Assembly: GCA_037176705.1 (NCBI GenBank)
Contig: CM073905.1
Coordinates: forward strand, 33,512,986 to 33,576,985
Reading direction: 5' to 3'
DNA from: Molossus alvarezi
Taxonomy: Eukaryota > Chordata > Mammalia > Chiroptera > Molossidae
Length of the DNA: 64,000 nucleotides
Part shown: one piece after another, positions 33,816 to 44,870 of the stretch
How positions within the stretch are numbered: position 1 is the first letter of the stretch
Layout: each line of letters opens with the position of its first letter
Notes under the pieces: model-generated
What the model was told of the DNA's origin: nothing
The model's input: the letters and a program-made list of their open reading frames with translations, nothing else
Database searches by the model: none
Position numbers and translations under genes: made by a program

Positions 33816-33861
33816 CAGTTTCCTTTCCCTCCTTGCTTTAGACACCTACTCTTCTGTATGT

Positions 33862-33970
33862 CGGATAGACAGACTGACAGGCAGATAAATACATAGTTAC
33901 AGAAATCCATAGATACATAGATAAATATATAGACACATAGACTCACAGACATAGAAACATCGATATATGT
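33862..33970. repeat. Degenerate (GATA)/(CATA)n microsatellite
   Basis: A run of GATA, CATA and GACA tetramers with interruptions. Confidence 0.85.
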
Positions 33971-33997
33971 GTAGTCATTAAAATTTTAAAGCATTTT

Positions 33998-34250
33998 GCC
34001 CTGGCCGGTTTGGCTCAGCGGTTAGAGCGTCCGCATGCGGTCCGGAGAGACCCGGGTTCGGTTCCCGCTAAGGGCATGTACCTCGGTTGCAGTTTGTCCC
34101 CGGCCCTGGTTGGTGGTGTGGGTGGCAGCCACTCGATGTGTCCCTTTCACATCGATGTTTCCCTCTCTCTCTCTTCCTCTCTCTCCCTCCCACTCTGTCT
34201 GTGCAAAAAATGGAAAAATGTCCTCGGGTGAGGATAAAAAAAAAAAAAAA
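33998..34250 (+). mobile_element. Ves SINE, full length
   Basis: From 'gccctggccggtttggctca' to 'gggtgaggataaaaaa' plus A tail. A perfect 15-bp target-site duplication 'attttaaagcatttt' is at 33983-33997 and 34251-34265. Confidence 0.96.
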
Positions 34251-34274
34251 ATTTTAAAGCATTTTATCTTTTAT

Positions 34275-35130
34275 TTTATATTTTATTATTGACAATAAAA
34301 TATTGTTTTAAATAAACTTTATTGAAGCTCATTTACAATCATTAAACAAAATTAAATATCTCGTCTGATCAATTTTGATCAATGTATATATTCATGTCAC
34401 CTCCTGAGTCAAGAGATAGAGCATTTTCATCACGCCAGGAAAAGTTTCCTTGTGTCTTTTTGGAGTCAACTCCACCACCCCTGCCCCCAACTTTCTACCC
34501 CTAAAATTAGCTTTATCTGCTCTCCACTTTCAGATAAGTGGAAGTCTACTCTATGTACCCTTCTGTGTCTGACTTCTTTCACTTAGCACGATGTTTTTGA
34601 GACTCACCGGTGCTGTGGCTGAGTTAGCCATTCATTCCTTTTCCTTGCTGAGTAGTACTCCACTGTGTGACCATACCACAGTTTATTAATCCACTCAGCC
34701 ATTGAGAGACCATAGCATTGTTTTCAATGTACATAAGTGATACGATTTTCCACTTCTTCCTCTGTTTCTTACTTTTTCCACCTAAAAGATTGTTATGGCC
34801 ATCGTGTTGCTGCGTGTAGCTCTGTTTGCTTTTCTGGCATCTGTGTGATCACCCACACCTCCCTGCACCTCGTTCTTTTATCCACTTGCCTACCGAAGGG
34901 CAGTCAGCTTGCCTCTGTGGGCCAACACGAACAGCCCCATGTATGTTTCCTTACATATCTGCGTGAGAGGTTCTCGGGTTTATACCCAAGAGTCGAATTT
35001 CTGGGGCACGACATAGGCAGATATCTGACATCATGAAACATGGACAAGTTGCTCCTCAGTCTGGCTGCCCGCCAGCATGCATCAGGACCCCTATTTGACC
35101 ACGTGCTCACCTGCCCTCAATGGTCCCAAC
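34275..35130 (-). repeat. L1M-class LINE, antisense
   Basis: 'cttctttcacttagcacgat', 'ttgctgagtagtactccact', 'ccacagtttattaatccac' and 'atacccaagagtcgaatttc' are the reverse complement of the distal ORF2/3' UTR part of old L1s. Many disabling changes. Confidence 0.85.
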
Positions 35131-35930
35131 CCTCTGGTTGTTACTAATCAGATGAGAATACACTTCCTGTCCTTCACATTTCTGCGTGCGTTTCTAGGAA
35201 GTACCCTCGTCCAGACTTGCTGTCAAGGTGATGACCTGGGCAGCTTTCCTATTTACTTTTCTTTTTTTTGGGGGGGAACAACTCATATAATATAAGAATT
35301 CTCTGCTTCTCGATGTTTGTAGAACTCTCCTGGAAGCCCATCTGGGCGTGGTAATTTTTTTTTTCATGGCAGGGTGAGGAGGCATTGACACCCTTGATCC
35401 CATAGTTTGCCCTTCCTGGGGAACCCTGGATGTCTTTGATGCAACCTGTCAGGTACACACAGGCCAAAAAGACACTTGCCCCCAGGAGGGGGAAGAAGGG
35501 GCAAGGGAAGGGGGAACCAGGGATGGGCAGTCACTGAGTGTGGGATCCAGAGATGCTCCTGGGGTGCGAAACAAAGCAGGCTTTGTTCAGACTAGAAGTG
35601 ACAAGGGAGAGAGGAGGGATGGGACTCAAGGTGTGTGCTCTCTGCTGCAGGCCTACCTGCATGTGTACCTAGTGACTCCTGTCATATATTGTGTATATGT
35701 CCATGTATATCACACCCAGTGTCTACTTGCATAGACATCATCCATGGCACACAGATGTTCCCATGTGTGCACATACTGTCCTTTTCACCAAGGCCTGTTT
35801 GTACAAGCTCCGTGATGTGGGTGCATTTCACAGTTGATTATTATTTATCAGTTGCATGATCTGAGCACCACACTAAGTTTAATGCATTTGTAGTTATTGT
35901 GTTATTGGTAAAGACTCTGCACAGGATATA
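35131..35930. other. Intergenic, AT/TG-rich
   Basis: No definite repeat. TG- and TATA-rich patches lie near 35675-35720. Confidence 0.3.
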
Positions 35931-35931
35931 G

Positions 35932-36064
35932 GTGTGCACGTGTGTGTGCGCGCGCGTGCGGTGGGAGGATATTACATTATCACGGAGACCGAGAATCTCA
36001 TTATATGGGTTTATTTGTTGAACAAAACCACGCGTCAATTTTGTTTGTGCGCACACACGTGTGT
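35932..36064. repeat. Two alternating purine-pyrimidine (GT/GC) tracts
   Basis: A 29-nt alternating tract (35932-35960) and a shorter one (about 36045-36064, 'gtgcgcacacacgtgtgtgg') lie 85 bp apart. Both have Z-DNA-type alternation. Confidence 0.8.
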
Positions 36065-36414
36065 GGAGAAGGGTGTCTCTCCTGTGTCTCTTTCCACAGA
36101 CCACATGCTGCATTTGCATGTTGGTGTCTGTCTGCTGCACCTACACAGCCTCCCCTGCCCCCTCCCCATGCCTGTTTGTAAAGACACCCGGCATAATGTG
36201 GACGCGCCTGGGAATGTGTGTGTGTTTGCCTTTTATTTTGTTCACTGTTCTGTGACAACAGAATGCTTTCCCGCTTACCTCCTCTTCCACATTGCAATCC
36301 TTTGGGGGGTATCAAGGGCAAGCCAGAGAAGGGTTACCTGGAGAAAAGGGTTGCTAAGCAACCAAACACCCACCACCCCCGAGCACCACCAACCCAAAAC
36401 TCCGCTCCAGGCCT

Positions 36415-36625
36415 GCAACCAGATTAGCATATTAATGAGGCTGTAATTTCCCCCGAATTGTCTGCTCGTACACACTCAACTCACAGCACACTGGCCCAGG
36501 AGTTTGCTATGCAAATAAACTGGTTTTACAGACTGCGACTTAATTAACTCATCAAGTTCATCCTCCTAACAGAAAAGGCAGACGAACTACAGATTAATGA
36601 ACCTGTGTTTGCTCGCCCCTCGCTC
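36415..36625. promoter_or_regulatory. Candidate conserved enhancer with POU octamer
   Basis: Repeat-free and dense in homeodomain-type cores: 'agattagcatattaatgagg', 'ctgtaatttcccc', 'cttaattaactcatc', 'acagattaatgaacc', plus a perfect octamer ATGCAAAT at 36509-36516. It lies about 23 kb upstream of LHX5. Function inferred. Confidence 0.45.
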
Positions 36626-36879
36626 TCTCCTGCCACAGTGAGCCGCCTTTCTCTTTTTATGGCCCGTTTCTGCTCCTTCTCTCCCTAAACCTGGCAGCTC
36701 CTCCGAAACCCACCTGGGGCTTTCTCCACCTTCCCCTGGTGTTTCCCACTCCAGGCCCGCGTCCCCCGCCCCCTAAATCCTCCCCCTTTTCCACCCCTAC
36801 CTGGACCCCAGTCCCCACACCCAGCGCCAGGGATCAAAGGACAAGCCAGCTGATGGGGAGGCAGAGGTTTGAAAATGGG

Positions 36880-37085
36880 GACGCTGTCCCTTTAACGAGA
36901 GGAGAGCGCAGGCTTTATTTTTGACACACAATTCATAGTTTAGCCCCAGCCCTGATATTCAATCAGCTGAGCACAGGCTCTGGAAGAAGAGGCATTCTCC
37001 CTGCCTGTGTGTTAATTAGAAACGCCAGTCCTGGCTGCCACCCACACTAATCAACTTTCCCTGCGTCTTGATGGAAGACACCTAC
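36880..37085. promoter_or_regulatory. Candidate conserved noncoding element
   Basis: 'tttatttttgacacacaatt', 'gatattcaatcagctgag', 'gtgttaattagaaacgcc' and 'cactaatcaactttccc' form a second repeat-free homeodomain/bHLH motif cluster 270 bp after the previous one. Confidence 0.4.
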
Positions 37086-37204
37086 CCAGGACGTGTGTCT
37101 GAAACTCTTGGTGGAGAAGTTCTCCGTGCCCCGGATGCAGGAAGCCCCCTAAGGGGAAGCGACTTTGAAGCGACTGGACTATCCCTCCTTAAATCCCTTT
37201 TCTT

Positions 37205-37640
37205 TTCTCTCTGGGTTTACCCCTCATGAAGGTCTGGGGTAGCATCACCTCCTCCAGGAAGCCTTCTCTGGTTTGGTGAAATTCAGTGGATGGACCAAAA
37301 CCTGAAAGAGGGCCCTGTGTTGGAAGATCAAGACATCTGCATGAATGAGCTGCTTAACAGCTTTCCTGCCCCCTCCCCAGACTTTCCGGTCCAAGTTCAG
37401 GCCCTATTATTTCTCATATGAATTATTTGCACCCATGTTTTGTAACCGTTCTCCCAGCTGGCTGTCTTGTTTCTTTCCACCCAGCCTTCACTGTGCCACC
37501 AGAGAAATAAAACAGGTCCCTCCCTTGCTCAAACACCTTTGATGGCTCCCTATGACCCACAGAACAAAGTTCAAGTGTCAGATACCATTCAAGGCCATCT
37601 GTGATCTAGTACTACCTTGCCTCCCCCAGGTTGCCTCAGC
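37205..37640 (+). repeat. L2 LINE fragments
   Basis: 'atcacctcctccaggaagcc' near 37242 and 'gatggctccctatgacccac' to 'caaggccatctgtgatctag' near 37541-37610 are L2 3' segments, not in consensus order, so at least two fragments. Confidence 0.75.
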
Positions 37641-37696
37641 TCCCCAAAGGGCTGTAGGTCTGAAATATAAGTGAGTAATAAGAATCACCTAAAATT

Positions 37697-37960
37697 GCCC
37701 TGGCTGGTTTGGCTCAGCGGTTAGAGCATCAGCCCTTGGACCAGAGAGGCCCGGGTTCAGTTCCCTCTTAGGGCACGTACCTCGGTTGCAGTTTGTCCCT
37801 GGCCCTGGTTGGGGTCGTATGGATGGCAACCACTCGATGTGTCTCTCTCACATCAATGTTTCTCTCTCTCTCTCTCTCTGTCTCTCCCTCTCTCTCTCCC
37901 TCCCTTCTGTCTTCCTCAAGATAAATGCAAAAAAATGTCCTCAGGTGAGGATTAAAAAAA
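37697..37960 (+). mobile_element. Ves SINE, full length
   Basis: From 'gccctggctggtttggctca' through 'gcagtttgtccctggccctg' and a long CT tract to 'aggtgaggattaaaaaa'. Near-identical flanks 'aatcacctaaaa'/'aatcacctgaaa' form the target-site duplication. Confidence 0.95.
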
Positions 37961-38537
37961 TCACCTGAAACTTCTGTCAAACTACAGATTCCTGAAACCT
38001 CCCTTTGAGATTCTGCTCCTGTTGGTCTGGGGTGGTCCAGGAACCTGCATCTTTAACCTGTATCCCAGGTGACATGGATACGGGCTGCCCTTGGACCACT
38101 GTGTGAGAGAGAAGACACTTTGCTCACCACCCTGTGTGTTGAAATTCCCTCCCATAACTTCTCACCTGACCTCAACCCTTGCTCAGGCCTGGCCCTTCTC
38201 CAGGGGCCACCTTGACTTCTCCCTCCTGCTCCTCAGCGCCCCTATTCGGAAAGCTGCCTGGGCCGATTTGGGCGGAGGCCCCTCCCCGGGACGCCCCAGC
38301 CGATGGTGCCGTCACTTCTCCTGTCTGAACGCAGTGGGCGATTGTCCAGCCCTTGGGGCAGCAGTGTGACTTAGTGAGCTGGTTCAAGGGTATTTTTTTA
38401 AACTGTCCTTCAAAACCAAGAGATGTTTGGAAATTTGGCAAAAAACAAATTCTCTCAGATTGTGGCTTCTACTGTCAATCAATAAAAATCTTGAGTGAGA
38501 ATAAAAAAGAATGTGAGTTCTAAAGTCCAACTTCCTG

Positions 38538-38756
38538 CCCGAACGGTGTGGCTCAGTGGTTGAGTATCGACCCACGCACCAAGAGGTCACCGGTTCGATT
38601 CCCGGTCAGGGCACATGGCCAGGTTGTGGGCTTGATCCCCAGTGGGGGCATGCAGGAGGCGGCCAATCAATGTTCTCTCTCATCAATGTTTCTATCTCTC
38701 TCTCCCTCTCCCTTTCTCTCTCTCTAAAATCAATAAAGAAAAAAATATTTTTTCAA
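38538..38756 (+). mobile_element. Ves SINE (CACCAAGAGGT subtype)
   Basis: Full structure ending 'taaaatcaataaagaaaaaa'. A perfect 16-bp target-site duplication 'aaagtccaacttcctg' is at 38522-38537 and 38757-38772. Confidence 0.96.
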
Positions 38757-38789
38757 AAAGTCCAACTTCCTGGGTTTGACCAACCCCCA

Positions 38790-38890
38790 TTCTCACCACC
38801 CACTTGCTGTGTGACCTTGGGCAAGTGACTTTCCCTCTCTGTGCCTCAGCTTCCCCATGGGCAAAGTGGGAAGAGATAGTACCCTCTTTC
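38790..38890 (+). repeat. MIR SINE
   Basis: 'tgtgtgaccttgggcaagtg' then 'ctctctgtgcctcagcttcc' and 'gcaaagtgggaagag'. Confidence 0.92.
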
Positions 38891-39159
38891 TAGGAGTAGA
38901 AACATAATTTTAAAACATCATCAAAAAGAACCTGAGACACCCAGTCAGCTGTTGGGTTAACAATTCCCCATTCATTTACCTGCCGATCAGAATCGAGGGG
39001 CGCCATCGACTGGGGGTTTTGGTTCTGGTTTTACTCTGAGGTCACCCCCTGCATTTGGTACGGTTTCTGGCGCAGAGTAGGTGCGCAGCCAGTGAAGGTT
39101 TCATCAAAATGGAAAGTGAGCAGCCCAGGGATGCAGAGACGCATCCTTCACGACTCCAC

Positions 39160-39343
39160 GCAGCTCACACTCATGCACACACAGGCAGACAGACACACAC
39201 ACAAAGACAGACCGACACAGACACGCTCAGACACACACAAATATACTGAGGCACTCACACACACCGACACACAGAGATGGACAGACACACTCCATGCACA
39301 CTCACACAAGCGTGAGCGCGCACACACACACACACACACAGCG
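39160..39343. repeat. CA/CAGA-rich microsatellite
   Basis: About 180 bp of ACAC, ACAG and CACT units, ending in a pure CA run at 39320-39340. Confidence 0.93.
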
Positions 39344-39344
39344 C

Positions 39345-39480
39345 CAGTCCGTTTTGTTCTCTCATGCCATAATCAAAGGCGGCGGCAGCAGCTGCCTCCC
39401 CATCTCGGTAACAAGCCTGCATTTATTTGAAGAGTGTCAGGAGGTCATTCCTCACTAAATAGTGTCATTCCCATCCTTTG
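39345..39480. promoter_or_regulatory. Candidate conserved noncoding element
   Basis: 'ctcatgccataatcaaaggc', a GGC/GCA stretch, 'ctgcatttatttgaag' and 'actaaatagtgtcattcc'. Non-repetitive; inferred. Confidence 0.25.
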
Positions 39481-39774
39481 TATCTCCACCCAGGACCCAT
39501 CCCACCACTCATTCATCATGCCCGTATCTCCAGCCGCAGGGCCTCCCACGACCCGCGCGGCCCCTCCCGCAGGCACCGAGTGGTGGCCGCAGCGCAGGCT
39601 CAGCAGCGACCGCCCCACCTTACAGATGAGAAGGCAGAGGTAGGTGCGGCGAGGAGAAATGTATCTGTTCGTCCACTCGTTCTCGATCAGGCTGAGCCGT
39701 TCCCCACCGCTGTGTTTGAAAGGTTCATAGTGATGAAATATCGGCAAACTCAAATGGCTCGTATCCGTAGTTAG

Positions 39775-39990
39775 TGAATGAGCCCCTCCTGCCAGGCACT
39801 GGACGAGGCCTGGGGGCGGAGGGCCTGACCGGAAGCTGACATTCTCCTCGGGGACACAGAATATACACGGAAAGGAATGCCTGAGGGACAGGCTTGTCCC
39901 CCACAATGGGAGCTGTAAAGAAAGGAACCTGGCAACGGGAGGGGGCGTCCTGGGAGTGAGGTGGGTGCTTGAGCCAAAGCCTGAGTGAAG
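39775..39990 (-). repeat. L2 LINE fragment
   Basis: 'ctcctgccaggcactggacg' and 'gaagctgacattctcctcgg' in antisense L2 order. Confidence 0.65.
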
Positions 39991-40885
39991 CCCCTTGGAT
40001 GGGTGACCCAGCCTGTCTGGGCCTGGCTTCCTCATCTGCTGAGTGGGACCCGGAGAACAGCTGGTCCAGTGCCCAAGCAGGAAGGCCTCAGGGGTTCTCT
40101 TGGCGGAGGGCACTGCTCAGCCCTGGCACCTCCCTTCTCCTCCCGGGCACTCTGCTCCTCTCTTCCCCCCTTTCTTCCTCTCCCACTTCCTCCTCCCCAG
40201 ATGGGCCTCAGGAGCAGGCAACCTGGGAGGTCCCCCAGGTTTCAGGCTGTGGCCTCCTGAACTCCTTAGTAGTGGCTGGGCAAGGGGCCCTGGTCTTCAT
40301 TCTGCACCGGCTGGTCCGGCCACCCCCTGTCTGACCCTCCCCCGCAAAGCAAACCACTTTGCCCATTTCCGGTTTGCGAGAAAGTATTTCTAGAACTCCC
40401 CCCCGAAGGAGCCGGAAGGAGCCAGACCCGACAAGTCGCCGCAAGCCCTGGGCGTCTGTAATTGCATGACCCACGCCCGATTTCAACGCTCTTTCCTGGA
40501 AGGGTGGCAAAGGGGGAAAGCTCACAAGGAAAATACTCCAGATTCCCTCTCGGTCGGTCCAGAGACGGCAGGATCTTTGGGGAGCAGGCTGGTGAGGAGG
40601 TTCCTCAAGGCCCTCTTGTCTGGCCATCAGACACCAGGACAGATTGGAAAACTGGATTCTCTGCGCCCCCACCCCACCCCCAGGGGCTTCGGTTGACTCC
40701 TCTGCAAGTAGGTGAAACCCAGGCTCCTGCAGGAACGCACCCCATCCGGCCCACCCATCTTCCTGACCTCCAGTGCTCCAGCCCCCTGCAGCTGCCCACG
40801 CGTCTATCAGGAACGCTCTCTCCCTGGACCTTCCCGTGGCTGGCTCGGTTGTCTCAGCCTAAATGTCACTTTCTGAGGCCTAAAT
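39991..40885. other. Intergenic GC-rich sequence
   Basis: A MIR-like scrap ('cttcctcatctgctgagtgg') is at 40028-40048. Otherwise nothing recognised. Confidence 0.3.
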
Positions 40886-40889
40886 CTGA

Positions 40890-41110
40890 AGCAGGTCCCC
40901 ATCCCCTGTCGCTCTCCATCAATCACCCGAGTTGGTTAACTTTGAAGCCGTGGTCCCAGAATAATTTATTTACGTCTTATCATCTGTCTTCGTGACTAGA
41001 AGATGAGCTTCGTGAGAGCCTGGAGCGCATCTACCCCATCCCTGCAGTGGCCTCATGGCCGAGCCCAGTGTCTGACACATAGTAGGTGCTCAGTAAACAC
41101 GAATTGCATG
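40890..41110 (+). repeat. L2 LINE 3' end
   Basis: 'tctgacacatagtaggtgct' and 'cagtaaacacgaattgc' at the end, 'actagaagatgagcttcgtg' upstream. Confidence 0.88.
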
Positions 41111-41194
41111 CATGGTTCAAATGAGTTTCAGAAAGCGCCCTGGTGATTTCGCTGCACCCGGACGTGGGTGTCTAGGAATCAGTGGTCTGGACGG

Positions 41195-41480
41195 CTCGCC
41201 GTTGGAATGCCCTCTACACCTCATCAACATTTTCTTGAACACCCCCAGTGATGGGAGGCTCATTCCCTTGTGCAGCAGTCCTGATAGTTGGTAAGATTGA
41301 CCATCTATAGATGCTAAATCTGCCTCCCCATAGCGTCCACCCGCTAGCCCTATTCCACCCTCAAGACCCCACCGGACAGACTTAATTCCTCCATCCAACG
41401 CAGCCTCCAAAACCCTGCAGGTCTTCAGGCCACACCTCCCCAGGCCCTTCAACAATCCCATTTCTGAGCCTCACTTCTCC
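41195..41480 (+). repeat. Ancient CR1/L3-like repeat (tentative)
   Basis: 'ccagtgatgggaggctcatt' and 'taaatctgcctccccatagc' resemble an old mammal-wide repeat. The family is uncertain. Confidence 0.35.
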
Positions 41481-42530
41481 TAAGGGAGGACCGGAGTTTA
41501 TCTGGAGTAAGCCTGTTCTGGATTAGACGCCTCCCATTTATTATCCTCTGTCATCTGGTTTGTCTCCAAAAGGTTCCACCGTGAACTTGGAACCCTTCCA
41601 TAATCAGAGGGAAAAGTATTTAAGAAGCAACCCTCTCTAGCCATTTCTGAGAGATTTGCCTCCTCCCACATCCGCCCTCCCCTCAAACAAATGAAAACAA
41701 GTTTCTTTACGGTCTAGGAAGATATTAGGTAATGAGGAGTGGAAGTCACAGAAAATACAGAGCTGAAAGGACTTTTCTTCAAGGCGTCAATAGTCTGGTT
41801 CCAAAGAAAAGCAAATCCACGTCCTGGTTCATGGGGTCCACGGGAGGGCAGGACACAGGCCTGAGGGACTGTCTTTCTGACAAACCTCAGACCAGCCTGA
41901 ACAATCAGACACGCAGTTCTGCAAAAGATGGAGCAAGAGACCGTGGCTTTCAACTCGGGATTTTTCAGCACCAAGTCCTGGCTGTGTTGGTTGGAAGAAG
42001 CATTTTGATCAGAATGGGACTCGGTATAACCTGAAGAATCTCTTGCTGAGCATTGGAAGTTGTTCCTGGGGGTGGGGCTAGCACCTCAGCCCCCAGAAAC
42101 CCTGAAAACCCAGTTCCTCCGCAGGAGGGCCTTGGAGTGAGGGATGCTTGGAGGCTACACAGAGGTCTCCTGGGGAGAACTCCAGAAAACAGCTGTCCTT
42201 ACCCCAGGCCATTTGCTGGTGCTTTTTACCAAGTCTCTAAGAGGGGAGAATCAGCTTTGGTCAGTATGCTCAGAGAAGCTACTAGAATGGCGGCTTGTCA
42301 GGCAGTAGAGAGGGTCACCCTCAGGAGCTCCAGGGAGGGGCCAGAAGAGACCTGCCCAACCTCCGTCTGACCTCCCACCAGGCCTCCCAATGGCCAAACC
42401 CAACTGGCAGTCAGCGGGAAGAGAGCCCAGGGATGTTATCCGTAACAGGCGAGCTTCTAGGAACCCAGAGCAGTGGAGAATGCTGGAGAGTGAAGCTAGA
42501 GTGGCGAGAAGACACCCCACTTTCTAGCCC
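41481..42530. other. Intergenic unique sequence
   Basis: No element recognised. AT content is higher at 41560-41760. Confidence 0.3.
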
Positions 42531-42534
42531 TGTC

Positions 42535-42735
42535 CTTAACATAGTGCCTAGCACATAGCCGGAGCTCCACAGACATTGGGCGAAGGAATGAGTGAGCAAC
42601 CCTGGATCCAGCCTGGTCTAGTGACCTTGCATTTTTCTGCCTTTGAATGTTTGTTTATACGAGCCTCTTCTCCCTAGAATGCTTCTTGCTTTCTCTCTAA
42701 GTCATACCCCATCCTTCATGGCACAGCTCAAAGCC
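42535..42735 (+). repeat. L2 LINE fragments
   Basis: 'atagtgcctagcacatagcc' (42541) and 'catccttcatggcacagctc' (42710) are both L2 3' motifs, in two pieces out of consensus order. Confidence 0.75.
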
Positions 42736-42744
42736 AAATCCTCC

Positions 42745-43078
42745 CTTTATGCGGAATGAAAGGATCCGGACACAAAAGAATGCGCACCATATGATTCCGT
42801 GTATGTAAAGGTGTAGAAAGCACAGATTTGTCCACCGTGACCAAGAGCAGATCTGTGGTTGCTTGGGGGTAGGGGCGGGGGAGGACAGGGAAAGGGGGAT
42901 TACAAAGGGACACGAGGTGACTTTTACGGACGTTGGGTATGTGCGCTATTTTGATTGTGATGAGGGTTTCACAGGTATCTACATACATCAAAACTCATCA
43001 AATGGTACCCTTTAAATACAGGCAGTTTATTCCACATCAATTATATTTGAATAAAGCTTGACCCCAAAGAACGAATTC
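42745..43078 (+). repeat. L1M-class LINE 3' end
   Basis: 'accatatgattccgtgtatg', 'ctgtggttgcttgggggtag', 'catacatcaaaactcatcaa' and 'ttatatttgaataaagcttg' in order. Confidence 0.88.
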
Positions 43079-43134
43079 CGCACAAAATCTGCAGATTCCC
43101 CACCTCCTAAAAATGCCTTATCAATGGTTGTCAG

Positions 43135-43600
43135 CGTTCTTACATTCACTCACTCAGTAACTATTTATTGAGCATCTACTATGAGCTGCACACTGGGCTG
43201 GATGTGAAGCTCAGAGCCCCCGCCCCCCGGGAAATAGACAAGCGACTGTGGGAGTGTGGAAGGTTTCCTGAGGAAACGTCTCTGCGGAGACCTGAGGGCA
43301 ACACAGGCAGGTACAGTCGGGGAGGAAGCAGAGCTAAGAGAAAGGGCTCAGGGGAGAGAACTGGTTGGCAAATTCAGTCAGCGCCCGGGCAGCTGGGCTG
43401 TCGGGGGAGAGGAGGTAAGAGATGGGATGGGCCTTGGAAAGCAGTGAAGGGTTCGGGTTTTGTCCTGCAGCCATGGGGAGCACCCGGAAGAGCTGGAGTA
43501 CGGGAGTAACCTCGTCACTTGTTCTACATCCACGTGGCTCAGGCTGGGACGTGGAGAATGAATTGGGGAAAGGATGGCAGCGTCCGGTCATCAATGGCTC
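43135..43600 (-). repeat. L2 LINE 3' region
   Basis: 'aactatttattgagcatcta', then 'aagcgactgtgggagtg', 'ggagacctgagggcaacac' and 'gatgggatgggccttgg' follow the same antisense L2-like series as at 19790 and 48545. Confidence 0.7.
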
Positions 43601-43721
43601 TGGCCTAAACTAAGGCACGGCCAGGGGTAAGTGACGGACTTGAAAGAGGGACTCCGCAGGATTCGGGAGGGATTTGAGTGGAGGGAGAGAGGAGCCAGTG
43701 TGGCTTCTGGTCAGGCAGCGG

Positions 43722-44169
43722 GTGGACGGCGGTGCCTGGGGTAGCAGCCGGATGGACGGCGGTGCCCAGGGCATCAGCCAGGTCGACAGTGGTGCCCAGG
43801 GGAGCAGTCAGGTGGACGGCGGTGCCCAGTGGACAGCGGTGCCCAGGGGAGCAGTCCGGTGGATGGCGGTGCCCAGTGGACAGCAGTGCCCAGGGGAGCA
43901 GTTGGGTGGACGGCGGTGCCCAGTGGATAGTGGTGCCCAGGGGAGCAGTCGGGTGGACGGTGGTGCCCAGTGGACAGCGGTGCCCAGGGGAGCAGTTGGG
44001 TGGACGGCGGTGCCCAGTGGACAGCGGTGCCCAGGGGAGCAGTTGGGTGGACGGCGGTGCCCAGTGGACAGCGGTGCCCAGGGGAGCAGTTGGGTGGACG
44101 GCGGTGCCCAGTGGATAGTGGTGCCCAGGGGAGCAGCCGGTGGACAGCGGTGCCCGGGGGAGCAGCCGG
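43722..44169. repeat. Minisatellite: 30-bp units and 47-bp (17+30) higher-order units
   Basis: Three 30-bp units (43722, 43752, 43782) are followed by seven 47-bp units (starts 43812, 43859, 43906, 43953, 44000, 44047, 44094) and one 29-bp unit (44141-44169). Each 47-bp unit is a 17-bp truncated copy (consensus 'gtggacggcggtgccca') joined to a full 30-bp copy. The fifth and sixth 47-bp units are identical. The array has almost no stop codons in any frame, which creates spurious 140-200 codon open frames on both strands. Confidence 0.97.
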
Positions 44170-44735
44170 TGGAGGAGGCAGAAAGGTGAGGATGTAGTAC
44201 TGACCATGCTGAGTCTGAGGAGTCTCTTGGGCCCCTGGCAGTCTGTTCGGTGAGTAGCGGGCGGCCGGAGCCGGCCCTCAGGAGCCAGGTCTCAGAGGCC
44301 TCTCCTATGAGACGCTGAAGATCTTCGCATCCACACTGCACTCAGGGCCTGACACACACGTCCCTCCCAACACGTGTTTGTTGACTCATTGCTGAGTTCT
44401 CTCTCCTGACTTGTACACGTAAGCGCAGGCTCAGGGGACAGCTATTTATTTGTTGGTGAGGTTTCCATCCCTGCTGGTCCGAGCTCCAGGCGAAGGAAGT
44501 GACGGAGAACAATCCTAACTTCCCCTGGGTCAACCCCACCAAGCCCTCCCCGTGCCCCACCCACCCACCAGGCTCCCCATTCCTGGAGAAGAGTAGACCT
44601 CTGGTTGGCCTCCCTTCTTTATGACCACTTTGCCCTCAGAAGGACAAAACTCTCTGTCTGCCAAAATTTAACCATTACACTCCAGATAGTTTCAACACCG
44701 TTCCCCAGGAAGCTCTGACCCATGCAAATTAGGCT
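44170..44735. other. Intergenic sequence
   Basis: Short L2/MIR-like scraps at most ('acgtgtttgttgactcattg' near 44370). No gene. Confidence 0.3.
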
Positions 44736-44739
44736 GGGG

Positions 44740-44870
44740 ACTTATTCTTCCCAATTCAGATTGAGGGGTGCAACGGAAAGGTTCAGTAACTTCCCCAACG
44801 CCACACAGCAAGTCCAAATGCAGAACCAGGCCTCCTGACGCCCAGTGGGGCTTGTCCCCAACACCCGCCA
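44740..44870 (-). repeat. MIR SINE fragment
   Basis: 'aggttcagtaacttccccaa' then 'cgccacacagcaagtcc' and 'gaaccaggcctcctgacgcc'. Confidence 0.7.

Noticed and set aside
34275..35130. Processed pseudogene
   Set aside because: The sequence matches the distal part of an old L1 in antisense, not a cellular gene.
39445..40113. 222-codon minus-strand open frame
   Set aside because: It overlaps an antisense L2 fragment and GC-rich DNA; no family resemblance.
43722..44169. CRISPR-like array
   Set aside because: Units are contiguous tandem copies without unique spacers, in a mammalian genome.
43605..44341. Several 140-200 codon open frames on both strands
   Set aside because: They come from the stop-poor 47-bp minisatellite, which is open in several phases because 47 is not a multiple of 3. 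Not a repeat-protein gene.
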